Source: Selaginella tamariscina (taxonomy: Eukaryota > Streptophyta > Lycopodiopsida > Selaginellales > Selaginellaceae). Taken from it: a DNA stretch of 64,000 nucleotides. A model generated the notes under the pieces. It did not search any database. It was given only the letters and a program-made list of their open reading frames with translations, and was not told the DNA's origin. Positions 22,178-37,200 of this stretch are shown piece by piece (the first letter of the stretch is position 1; the number at the start of each line of letters is the position of its first letter). Location: contig PUQB01000196.1 of assembly GCA_003024785.1 (NCBI GenBank), forward strand, positions 62,001-126,000, in the 5' to 3' direction. Position numbers and translations under genes: made by a program.

Positions 22178-22716
22178 TGTCACAACCCGATAGGATACAG
22201 GATTTCAGGATGCAGGATTTCGGATACAGGATACGGGTTACAGGATATGCCTGCAGGATATTCCTACAGGATATACCTATAGGATATTCCTATAGGATAT
22301 GCCTATAGGATATGCTACAGGATATGCCTAGAGGATAAGGGACACTATTCTTAGCTCATGACTAGATTAGACTCATGACTAGATTAGCTTGGAGTTGTGA
22401 GGACCTAATTGTTGTACAATCAGTTACTATCAACACCAGTCATTCTACGATTATTCTTTTCTTGTTCTTGTCTTACTCTTTGCCTCCTGCTTGTCTCGCT
22501 CTTGGATCCTGTTTAGTTCCTATCTTGTTCCTGGATCCTGTCCTGCGCTTTCCTGTCTTGCTCCCGGATCCTATCCTGATCCTGTCTTGCTCCTGGATCC
22601 GTCATGTTCCTGTTCCTGTTCCTAGTTCCTGTCCGGCTCTCGGTCCTGTTCCTGAGTCAAGCCTTCTTGCTCTCGGAATCCTACTCACTTCCTGGTTCCT
22701 GGATCGTGGCTTGACA
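22178..22716 (+). repeat. 3' LTR of the chromovirus
   Basis: 539 bp with intact TGTCA and TGACA ends, preceded by a polypurine tract and followed by GTCTT. It differs from the 5' LTR by short indels and scattered substitutions, so the insertion is not brand new. Confidence 0.92.
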
Positions 22717-22721
22717 GTCTT

Positions 22722-24951
22722 AACATTTTAAATTAATACCTAGTAATTATTTGAAGTCCATTTAAATTACATGTTTCTCATGTTTTTTTATTGTCCCAAT
22801 AAAGATAAATGTTATAACATATGTGCTAATATATTTGTTTTTAAGTTTATCTAACTTATAATCACTTATATAAGTAGTTTTCACACTTATGTTCTTATTT
22901 ATGACAATAAAAATTATTAAAATTGTGATATAATCAATTAAAATAATCATCCTAATTAAGTTCATTATTGAACATGTTGAGCCCTATATTTTAATTAGCA
23001 ATAATCACATTCAAAATAGTGACTATATCTACTAAAAGTTATTTATATAGTTATAATGATATTTAATGATGAAAATATTATGATAATACCTTTATTTTTA
23101 AATAATTTGTTTACTAAGCAATGGATGACAAAAAAAAATTATGTAATGGAATTTATTTTTTTATGTTTATTCTAGTATGTATATTAGGGATAAGTTTAAT
23201 AAATTAATTTTTATATTGTTGCACAAGTGTGTAGAGTTTCAAATTATACTAGTTAATATTGGTTTTAATATGTTTTTTCATAATTGAATTTTTAACTAAA
23301 TATTCATTATTATTCACACATGTTCACAAGGTGTTGCACATCTTATATAAATGTCTTTCATAATTAAATTCTTAATTAAGCGACATTTATTATCTTTAAC
23401 ACATGTTAATTAAGTGTTGCACATTTTGAATAATATCAACTATATCTTAATATATAACATAAACAACATTTATGTTGAGTTAAAATCTTAAGTCTATTAT
23501 TAATCCTTTAAGTTTTTAACATTAGCTTAAGTTATGATTACTGCAAGTAATTTAAAAATATTTGTTATTTCTCAATCGCTCTTTTAATACTATAGTTTCC
23601 ACATTTAAAGATAATTTTTTTGTGATTTGTTTAAAGAAACTTAATGTTGTTTATTATATATAATATATTTTAATTTTAAAGTGATGTTCGTCTTAACAGG
23701 TTTATATATTCAATTCATTATCAAAATATTAAGTGAAAGTATGAATGTTAATTTATTTAAGTTTTAAAAACATGTGTGAAGATTTGATATTACATATCAA
23801 TTGATAATGCAAAACATTTTAAGATGCTAGTTCAAAATAAATATTAATAATTTTGAAAGGGTTCATAAACAATAAACCATAATTTTTAATTTATTATATA
23901 TATATAATAACTAAATTAAAAAGATATTCATGAAATTAAAGAATATAAATTAAATTTAATCTTTTACGTGCTTTAAAATTATTGAAAGTCACTATATAAA
24001 TTTATTTAAAATTTATTAACTCAAGGTTTATTTAGTAATTTAGATTATATTTCAAATCAAAATTATTAACCACTTATATAAAAATCATCACCAAAGGAAT
24101 TATTAGCAATGCAAATTATTATTATTAATATGAACAATAAATATATTTGTTATCATCACGAAGTTTGTGAAAAAATAAATTCCATTTGCTACCCAAGCCT
24201 AATGATTTTTATAATTTTCTTTATATCATTAATCTCTTAAATGTATCATTATATATTTATCCACTTTAAATTACAATTAACATTTGAGTATTGATAGATG
24301 ATGATAATATTATAAAGGTTATACCTTTTGCTTTTATATAATATTGATCATGTTGTTTGGGTTTGAATGTGGTTTTAACACTTTTCAACATATAATCAAT
24401 ATGCTTATTATAGATAAGATAGATATTAATGCTAACTTTATTGGTAATGTTTTAATTTATAAAGCTAGTTTATGAAGGATCATTTATGTGATGTGTAATA
24501 AATTTTAAATAATTTTAAGGAAGTTATTGTGCTAATGTAAACATATGTAATTGATCATTTAATTTAATATCCAATAACTATTAGTTGATAGTTAAGTAAA
24601 ACTACTCAACACTAAATGAAAATGTTTATTACTATTTAGGGTTTTAAACATCTTCATGCCTATATATGTAATTATTGTTGTAATCACTTCTTTGTTAAAG
24701 CATAAGAACTTGATGGGTGATACAACTTTATAAGCATTGTAATTTTAAATTTACAATTTTAAGGTTATTAATATATATTAATGATCTTTCACAAACACTA
24801 GTTTTAAGTTTTATATTATATAATTTAATGTTTTGATTTGATGTAAGCCTCTTAAATATTCGATGTTGATTTATCATTTTTGAAAAAGTTACGAATTGTA
24901 AAAAAGTGAACTAGTGAACTATATTTATGTAATGAATTTAAGAATCTTCAT
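22722..24951. other. AT-rich intergenic region
   Basis: No gene, LTR or transposase pattern is seen; there are long A/T runs and no open frame worth listing. Confidence 0.65.
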
Positions 24952-24956
24952 TTTAT

Positions 24957-26614
24957 TGTCAGAGTTTTAACCCAAAGGGCCAACACGTGGCAACACGTGG
25001 CTGCCAGGTCATTCACCTTGTGTGAGCAACGCTAAATTTCCCAGAACAACCCCAACGACCCCTAAGGTTAGACTCTAATGCCCAAGTGGACAGGAGACTT
25101 AGGGTTTAGCCTAAGTCTCCTAGAGTGTCTAACCCCAAAACCCTTGAGGGATAACCCTAGTTGACTTAGGGTCTTGCCCTAGAAGACCTAGACAGGCTCA
25201 TGCCCTAAACCCCATCAAGGAAAAGTGTGTTTCACACATACATCTAGACAGAGCTAAGGCATCGTCACTTACCCCTTGAGGAATCACCCTCATCCGAGAG
25301 TACAACCCCTTTAGGGCGACAAGGGTACCCTGAACCACGACTAACCCCTAAAGGTTTGAGTGGCCAAGTCATACCCTAGACCTAGGCTAGTACTTAGTGA
25401 GGACACGAGTGTTTTGCTAAGCAAACTCCCTAAGGCTAGGTTTGGGAACCCTAAGCAATGACCTTGTGAGTGCCTCACGAAAGGGCTCCTGCTAACATGT
25501 TTAGGTTGTTCAACCCTTGAATTCCAAAGAGAACACTCCCCTAGCCAAGTGTGCCAAAGCACACCTAGTTATGAGACCTAACCTCCCTTGAGCGGATGCC
25601 CAAGGCTTAGCACCCTAGTGCAAGCATAAGCATGTCTGTTTGTTAAAGTATCCAACCCTTAGCAACAAGCCCATGACATAACCCCAAAGAGCGTGCCTCA
25701 GGCGTTGCACCATGTGACGTTTAGCCCAGTGTCACATTTCCATGTGACACTGCCTTCCCAATGTGGGCTATCATGCCATAGCCCTTAGATTCAAGAGTTG
25801 CACCAAGTACCACAAACGTGGCTCCTAAATGCCAACTCTAGAACCCTCAATAAACCCTTAGGAACTAGGTAACGTGAACCTGTCAAACAAGATCCCACGC
25901 CCACAGTTGGACAAGGACATGGATGTGCCTTGCTTGGCCGTGAGTGCTACACCTAGCTTGACGTGGGGAGGAGGCTGGAGACAAGCCTCAACCTCTACCT
26001 CTTGGAACGTGCATTCCGACAAGACCTCCCATGCATAGATTTCGCCAACGTTAAGGGTAAGCTACCCCGAAAGTGGGACGTACCTCTGGCATCTGGAAGT
26101 TAGGCGGCACAACAGAGGGTTGTGCCTTGACGACACAAGCTAGAGCTTGCCGGGAGAAGAGTAACGAGCTCAGTCATGAACTAGGAACCCTCACTCCTAT
26201 ATACTACCTTATTTATGTGACAAAGGCCCCCCCCCCCCTGTTTTCCTGTTTACATAAGTGGGCTAGAAATCTCATTCCCAAGGGAACATACTTGGTGAGT
26301 TATTCATCGACCCCTAAACCTAACCTGTCAAACCTGGGGTATTTCAAGCATATCCGACATGCCGAATCATCGAAACTAGCCATTAATCCAACCGGGACAC
26401 GGAAAACCAAGGTAAGAGTTTTCTAGATGGAAGTGCTAGCTTCGCCCAGAGTTTCTTGCAAATACCTAATGACACCCGGCCAGACCATCATTAGATATCC
26501 AAGTGCACTAAGCGGGCCTGTTTCTTCTACACCTAGGGCTTATTAACATAGTACAGTAGGTAACAACAGTCAACGTCCAAAGTAAAGGGTCAAGTCATAG
26601 TAAAAACTATGACA
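24957..26614. mobile_element. Solo-LTR-like element, 1658 bp, with 5-bp target duplication
   Basis: A GC-richer block sharply bounded in AT-rich DNA. It begins TGTCAGAGTTTTAACCC and ends with TATGACA; the end contains an 8-bp stem palindrome (GTCATAGT/ACTATGAC). TTTAT stands directly outside both ends (24952-24956 and 26615-26619), a 5-bp target duplication. TG...CA ends plus a 5-bp duplication and no coding capacity fit a solo LTR left by recombination between the LTRs of a longer retrotransposon. Its first 350 bases resemble the leader repeat at 1030-1560 and 6550-7110. Orientation is unknown. A non-autonomous DNA element is the alternative. Confidence 0.75.
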
Positions 26615-26619
26615 TTTAT

Positions 26620-29600
26620 TTTATAACCTCAATTTTAACAATATAATATTCAATTTCGACTCGAAGATGGTTTATTATATTTTGTGGGAAAAATTATTAA
26701 TATTAATTATGATTAGTTATACATTTTATTTATGTTTAACACTTTTTATAAGCATGTCATGACTCTTTTCTTTTAGGGATTATTTGGTCATTAATATGTG
26801 TTAATAAATTACACCAATAATTATCGATCGTGCACAATAAAAATATATATTTCACCATTTTGAATTAATTATAATTGATTTGATAGGACCTTCTCCTTGA
26901 TTTGTGTTTGTATCAAAACAATTAATATAATTATTTGATTTGCTATATAAAGATTGATGCACTTTCAAATACAATTATTATGTTAATGACATTATTTATA
27001 TTTAATTATATCATTTTGTAAGACTCTTACATAACAAATATTCTTAAAATTTTTATTGTGAAGGTATTATAAATGTTATGTGTTAAACATTTGTTTACCT
27101 TTTCATATCATTTTAAATTAATGATTTGATAAAATGATTGAATTAAACATTCAAATGCATATATGAACTTCAATTATATCATTAAGATAATGTTTGAGGT
27201 TTGTGTATGTGTCAAGTATTCATATTTTAATTAATGTTTTCCATTTAAGGCATTGTATAAATATGACTTAAATACTTAGTTAATTAGGATTATAATTGAT
27301 TTATTATATGTTAAAGATATTAAGATGTGAATTTAACATTTAAATGTTATCCAACCTTTTTTATGTATAAAGTCTGTTAAACATCTTAATCAAACTTATG
27401 CTAACATATTGGAATACATATATAATGATCTTGTATTAACACATTTTTTAAGTTTAAATTAGTAACTAGGTTATCACACAAGTGTTTAAATCTCTATCAT
27501 ATGGATAAAATGAAGTAGTTTATTATTAAAGGTCAATCGAAAACATTTGAACACACATTAAATAACTTAATTCATTTTGATTCAAGATTATTTACACACT
27601 TGAGGAGGAATATAGTGTAAAGTATGTATTGTATACATACATACATACATGTGTACACATATAGTGACATATGAGTGATCATTTAGTCACATGTGTCATT
27701 GCTATGGCAAAAACACTTTTATATGTAAGTGCAGTTTTGAATAAATCAAATATCTTAATCTTAATATTTAAATTAAAATAAAATATTCCTTGACTTAAAT
27801 ATAAATTGTTTATTTTTATAATTAATATTTATTAAATAAAGTTTAAGGCTGATTGGATATAATTGTTATGGTTGTTATTTATGTAATTTCTTTTTTACAA
27901 TTGTTATTCTAGATGTAATTTCTTCCTTGTGTAGCACATCTTTCTACAAGTCACAAAACATAAATTATTATTAGGAAATAATTATTTTATTGAGATATAC
28001 TTCATCATAAAATATTATTAAGATATTCCAAATCTTTTTCACTCTTTTTATTATATTTAGGGTTAAAATAAAATTTAAATCTATGTCCTAAAAGTACAAT
28101 GGTCTCTTTGTCTTAAACATAAAATACTATTAGAATATTTATTATTAAATTTCTTAAATAACATTTCAAAATAAAATAAAATTTATTAATTAAAACATAT
28201 CCTTGAGATATACTGCATTATTCCTTTCCAAAAGCTATAAGATAATTACTTTTATATAATTATTATTTCTTAAATAAAATTTATACATATAACATATTTA
28301 AAAATATATACATATATATTTAAATTTGAAATATAACTTAATTTCAGTTTAATACACATCCATTAAAGATGAACACTAGCTTAAATAAAATTTGGTGTGA
28401 ACACAATTCATTCTTCGAAAATAAAGATAAGGAATGGCCCTCAAAATAATAATTATAAAGAGGTAAACATGTTTACAATTGTTTAATTTTTTAATGTCAA
28501 ATTAATTTTTCAAAACGCTTAGGTGACCTCGGACACATTTGCATGTTTTATAAATGTTTTTAATTTTAATTTTATTAAATCACAAGAAAACAAAACAAAA
28601 AACAAAAAACTACACAACTTAAAAATCCTAATCAGCTATTACAATATGAATAGATATGAACATATTTACACCAACTCTTTATTTTATTCTTAAAATTTAA
28701 GTGAGAATGTGTTGTTTACAAACAAACTCTTAATTCATTAAGTAAATTTTTAAGTTAAAATGTGTTCACATATAAAAACACTTAATTATTTAAACTCTAG
28801 GCTTTTGATTTTATATAAAATCAAAAAAATAAATTAATTATTATACATATAAAAAGTTAAACGTTAATATGGCATATTATAATACAAATTTTTAATGAAA
28901 CATTTAAATATTAATCAAACGTGTTGCGAAGAGTAAAGGAAAAAGTCATTAATACTTTGATTATAACTTAGATTTTAACATAAATTTAAAAATAGTGTCC
29001 ATGTGGATTAGTTTTGTAGTTTAATTTCTATAAAAATTATATATTAAAGTTTTTAAAATTCTTTATTAATAGTAATAATACAATAGAATTAATAATATTT
29101 AGCATACATTGGGAGAAGTGTGAACATGTTAACATTGTAAATAAACATGAAATTTTACTATATCATTATTTTTATATATAGTTATATCATAATTACATAT
29201 AACTCTATATATAATTTTATTAACTACGAGTATATAAATTTATTATCCTATGTATAAAAATGTATAATTGCATTATATATGTGTTTGTGTGTGTGCACAC
29301 CTTCTTAGTAGTTCATATAGACATATATTAATAGCATCTATAGTACATGCGATAGTAAACAAGTTCCTGAAAATGCATCAAAAACAGAACACGTAGCTTT
29401 CCAAGTTCTGTTTAATATCATATTTAAGCTTCCAAAGTAACCATTAACACATTTTAATACATATGAATTTTTTTAATCAATAATTAAACAACTCTATAGT
29501 CGGTTTCATGCATCCATAGGCTCACCTGCATCACCGACCGTGCTAAACAAACCTTAAATCATATATAATATATATTTATACACATGAAATATATTCTCTC

Positions 29601-30190
29601 TCTCACTATAAGATTATTCGTGTTCGTAGTGTGTGGTGTAGCTTTATATACAGGCACATACATTATACTCGTAACATGACAAAACACATACAATTTAAAT
29701 CATGGAAATAATGTGAGATTGTATGTACCACAGACACACACGCACACACATGTACAGAATTGTTCTCTTTGTCAGGACTTGTACATTTTTCAACCCATGC
29801 AGCTCTCAATCTTACCTGGACCACTATGGATGTTAACTCACATTTACTATGCATGCAGATATATACTAGGATTAATTAGCTAATAGGAACTAGTTCCAAA
29901 TAAACACATGTATCAAATGATAACCAAGAGATTAATAATCAGTTTAATTCTAAAAAAAGCAAAGGTCCCACTCAGATATGACATGGAGTACAATGATGAT
30001 ATATTCTCACTCACACATGCAATATGATCTCTGCATGTGTGAAGGATTCTCTCCTCTTGTATGTGTGTGTGTGTAAAATCTGTGTTGGAATGTTCATGAT
30101 TCTCTGACAACACACCATCCCTGCACCGTTTTCTTTTTCCCAAACTCTCCCCAAATCTTATTATATTCACAGCAAACAGATAAGCATTCC
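26620..30190. other. AT-rich intergenic region
   Basis: No gene or clear transposon is found. A short (CATA)n tract lies near 27636-27650. The last few hundred bases before 30201 should contain the promoter of the aminotransferase gene. Confidence 0.6.
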
Positions 30191-30200
30191 TTCCTACAGA

Positions 30201-32551
<2,351 letters not shown>

Positions 32552-33299
32552 TATAAAAGTTTATATACCACATGATTTTCCAAAGAAGGAAAATGAGTCT
32601 GATAAATTTTGTTTTTAAGTTATATACTGTTTTTAAGTTACTATCTAAATGTTTATCAATCACACGCACGCAGGTATATATATACATATATGCTCACAGA
32701 GGATACATATACAATATATTAACATGTTATATATCTTAGTTAAATATTACAGTATGTAACTACTCTGTCAGTAGCAGACTGTTAAGTGGAGACCGGATTC
32801 ATCACGTTTTTTGTGCGTGTAATATACGTATGCACATGCACACATACACATGTATATAATATCTTACAGAAGAAAGCATAAAACGCGTGAGGCTTTTATT
32901 GCTAAACTTAAATGACCATTTACATTCCTGTCACAATGAAAGGTGTTTGTCTAACTAAATATATTGGCATTACAATTACATTTACATAATACTGCCTAAT
33001 ATATAGGATGTACTGATGTAATGAGGATGCTTACCTTTGCGAATGGAGGAAGTGCTCCACGTTCCGTGTACTACCAAAACGTACTTAATGCCGAAAAACT
33101 GCAAAATGAAATAAAAAGAACAAAAGAAAAGATGAAAAATAGAGCCAGCAATATAAACAGGAGAGAGACAAACCTCTACTACAGTAGCATACATACTCAG
33201 TGATCAAGAAAAAAAACTGTGGCTTCTGAGAGAAGTAAAGAAGCCCAAGCAGTACATACCTGGTCAGGATACCATTTACATATATACACCGTATTTGCC

Positions 33300-34186
33300 C
33301 TACTCGTATTCTTCCTCATACTCGTCCTCAGCAGAATCATCTAAGTTTCCAGTCCAGCGATCACTATCTCGCCGAGCATCCATGTTTCCCCTGCCCTTCC
33401 TTTTGTAGAATACTTCTTCACCTTGACCAGAAGACACAGAATCATCGTATGTATACTCTCGTCTAGTCTCCTCGTATGCAGGTTCTGCGTCATACTCGGA
33501 ATAATGCTCCTGCTCAAGCACTGAATGTTAGCCTCATGGATGCTCTATCTATATATACACACGCACACGTGTGTGCATGTGTGCAGTTCAACCGGATTCA
33601 TTATAGACATACAGGAAGTACATATAAACATTGAACTCCTTAATACTCTTACACTGCCTAAGTACATACACATTGCTTGTGCAGAAATAGCCATCTAATG
33701 CTCGTGTGTGATAATTACACATATAGACATGTAACATAGAGTTTATGCTCTAAACAAATGCCATTTGTTATATGGGGAACTAATAAGGGTTTCAAGTTGG
33801 TCCTCGGCAGCAAGTCCAAGTGAACTAAGCACATGCACTTATGTGTATACCTTATAGAGATCATCGTTGTATCTGCGTCGCTTCCTTCTCTGGGAATGGA
33901 CTTCTTCCAAATCCAAATCATTTTCATATCCGTCGGCATCCTCTTCGCACTCGCCTTCTTCCTTCATTTCGTAAGCCTCATCGTATTCATATTCGTACCT
34001 CGTATGTGGTCGTCTATTATACTCTTCCTCAGACTTCCTCCTCGTACCTCTCATGCCTTCTCTTCCTTCCCGCTCAATTCCGCTATCTTCTTCATATTCC
34101 GTCCCATTATAATCCGCATCTTCCATTTGCCAGCGCTCATCCCCTGTTTCACACAGATAGTCCATTAATATCTCTCTCTCTCCTCT

Positions 34187-34217
<31 letters not shown>

Positions 34218-37200
34218 TGTTCATACTCGTCTAAGTCCCTTTCCTTGTATTCCTCTTCCATTCTCTGCCTCTCCTTCCTCTCTCTGTGTTTTCGTTTCTT
34301 CTCTTCCCTGTGTATATAAAAATATTAAATAGAGACGTCTTTTCGTACTTAATATATGGCCATACTTAAGACGTATTCTGCAATATTGATATTAGTATGC
34401 TACTTGTGTTATATATCTGTACGTGTCTAACAGCATATACTACTCTATTATTAAACATGTATCATACCTTTTCTCCTGCCTTCTTATCTCATACTCGTCC
34501 TCGTCCTTTTCATCTATATCCATCTCCTCGTAACCCAAAGCCCTAGTTTCTTCATCGTTTCCTTTCGGAACGGGTTTGTTAAGTCCCTCTCTTTTCCTGA
34601 ATATAAGGACATTAAACATAATATATAGAAAACGCAGTAAAACCGTGAAGTTTGATAATTATTGTGGTTCATAAATACCTCTTTGCATGAGCATCGTCCA
34701 TTCGAAGATGAAGCTTCCACCTCGCAGAAACCTTCTCCAAAACCTATAACAATTGTATGAAGAGATTGTTACACTGCTGTGTGTGGTCTGTGTATGTGAG
34801 GCTCTGTTTGTGTGTGTTTAACAACAACAACCACCTTCATTCTGAGATCGTCTTTTCCCGAACTTTCCTGTTGCTTCGATTTTGACCTCTCATCTAGCTT
34901 CAATGTTCTTGAACTTGGTTTCTGCAGTAGTAACGTATATATATATATATAGTTTTATGTATATATATGCATGCATGTCTATATATTGCCATTAGAAGAT
35001 CAGACTTCCTACCTTTTCTGAGCCATGGCTCGACCGCTGCAAAGAACCCCCTGTTTTTGAGTCTGGTCTCTGTAAAACCAGTACGTTAAACGAATAAAAC
35101 AATAGTAACTTCAAATATAAATACACACACACATATACATATGCACTGGGTATACGTACCATTTCATGGTTAACCTTCTTCTCACGAACAGATTTTTCCG
35201 CAATCTGCTGAGAGCCTCCTAATCGATCCCTAAACAGCTTCAGTGACCTCTTCTCGTTTACTACCTTTCCCCTTTCCTGCTCCTCAGGAATATCAACTCT
35301 GGCTTTCTCTTTCCTTCCCGAAATATCCGCTCTAGCCTTCTCCCTTCTTTCGGAATATCCACTCTAGCCTTCTCTGTTCTCTCGGGAATATCCACTCTAG
35401 CCTTCTCCTGTCTTTCGGGAATAGTCGCCTTAGCTCTTTCAGGAATATCCACCCTGGCCTTCTCTCCTGGGAATATCCACTCTAGCCTTCTCCTTCCTTT
35501 CCGGAATATTGGATTTGGCCTTCTCCATTTTAGCCTTTTCCTTCTCCATTTTTCTCTGTTTCTCCTTCCTCTCTGCTATAAGATGTGCTCTCCGTTCCGA
35601 TATCGACTGCTGACGTGTCTCCGTTACCACCTCCGTCTGCTTTTCCGTTACCGTCTGTGTTCTTCTCTAGTGCTGGCCTCCTTTCAATCGCTTCCGCTTG
35701 CTTCCTTTCTACCACCTCCTTTGCTTCACTCCCTCTGTGTTTTTCTCTCCGTTATTAGCCTCTTTTCCGTCTCTTCTCGTTGTCAACTGAATTGTTCTAC
35801 TTTCTGACACCTGCATAGATTATAAAGTAAAATGTGTACATACATATGACATATACATGTAGTACATATAAACGTATGCAGACGTGTGAACGCATGCATA
35901 CATACACAACAGCAAACAGCACAGGCACCCTTAGACATGTATTCCAGCATGCAAATTAATCCAATAGACAAGCCTTTGCATATATATCTAAAGCTTTATC
36001 CACCTGTCCATACGCATCTGCAAGTATCCGTAGTATATGCAGAAATATCACACATGTTCAACACCAAGTACAAAATTTACGTAAACACACAATGAATCGA
36101 ATGCATCATTGTAATTTACCTGACCAAGCCTCTTAACCACTTGAGAAGATCGTTTTTCAGTCACCATCTCACTGGCCCGCCTTTGACTTGAAACCTGTGT
36201 TGATAATGTGTATGTAATCAACTGATACACACACACACACACATAATGTAAACAAAATAAATTCGCGAGTGCTACACATGCTACCATATACAGGATCGTT
36301 TGCGTATATATGCATGCACACACACAGAGAGAAGCATTATCATTCTACCTGTGCCAACGCAGAGCTCCTTTCAGCTCTCTGTGGCGACCTCTTAAGCGGT
36401 TCTGATCTCGCTTTTGTGTCTTCATCTTCTTCAACTGCATGCCTTGAAAGCCTCACCGATGGTTTCTCCATCTGATAATGAAGAGTTAACAGTATGAGTA
36501 CAATGCTCGTTTACATACATATCAATGCACGCATGTACGATGTACATACCTCAGTTCGTGCCCCAAGTCTTTTTTCAGTGGCGCAGAGAACCTTCGTAAG
36601 CGATGCTGATACCGAGACATGTACTCATCTTCACTTTCATCTTTGTCGCTCTCTCTGTAATCCGAATGCCCACTGCTTCCATAGCTAGCGTCCCCGTCAT
36701 CATCATTCTGCTCGTTTCGACGCCTGTAGGCAAATGTCATATCAAGTGTATACACATTAATCCATGGTACCCATATGCACGAACGTATCATGATATAGAC
36801 ACATATATAGTTACCATGGACGCTTCAAATTATCCTCGTCGTCGTACTGATCCTCGTTTCTACGCCTGACACAGGCATAACATATTCAGTTGAATGATAT
36901 ACACGTGTATATATTGAAATTATACGTTGTGAACGTCAGATGAAAAGCCATTTCACACACACACACGCACGCGTTACCATGGATAGCTGGAATTATCCCT
37001 CCGAAACCCATTTCGTAGGTCACCTGGTGAAGGCATCCGATGCCGAGAATTATACATACCTTGTCTCCCACTGCTTTAAAAGGACAATATACATGATGAC
37101 CATAATAAACAAGAGAGAGAACAAACACAACGCACACGCACCCCTTAGGCGGAGAGAATGCATCCGAAGGATATGCACCACTGGGACTTGCTTGAGAAAA

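Larger units (their letters stand above)
18036..22716 (+). mobile_element. Ty3/gypsy chromovirus, internally deleted
   Basis: Two LTRs (18036-18591 and 22178-22716) with TGTCA...TGACA ends (the 5' copy reads TATCA) are flanked by GTCTT on both sides. Inside, in order: gag, zinc knuckle, a truncated RT with the catalytic YLDD, RNase H, integrase and a C-terminal chromodomain, then a polypurine tract (22165-22177, AGGGAGGAGGTGC). The order RT-RNaseH-integrase-chromodomain defines chromoviruses. At about 4.7 kb it is short: protease and the first half of RT are missing, and several frameshifts are present, so it is not autonomous. I see no tRNA-type primer site (TGG...) right after the 5' LTR. 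Confidence 0.95.

Noticed and set aside
26073..26426. 117-codon open frame in the solo-LTR-like element
   Set aside because: No recognisable domain, and it lies inside a repeat that is otherwise noncoding.
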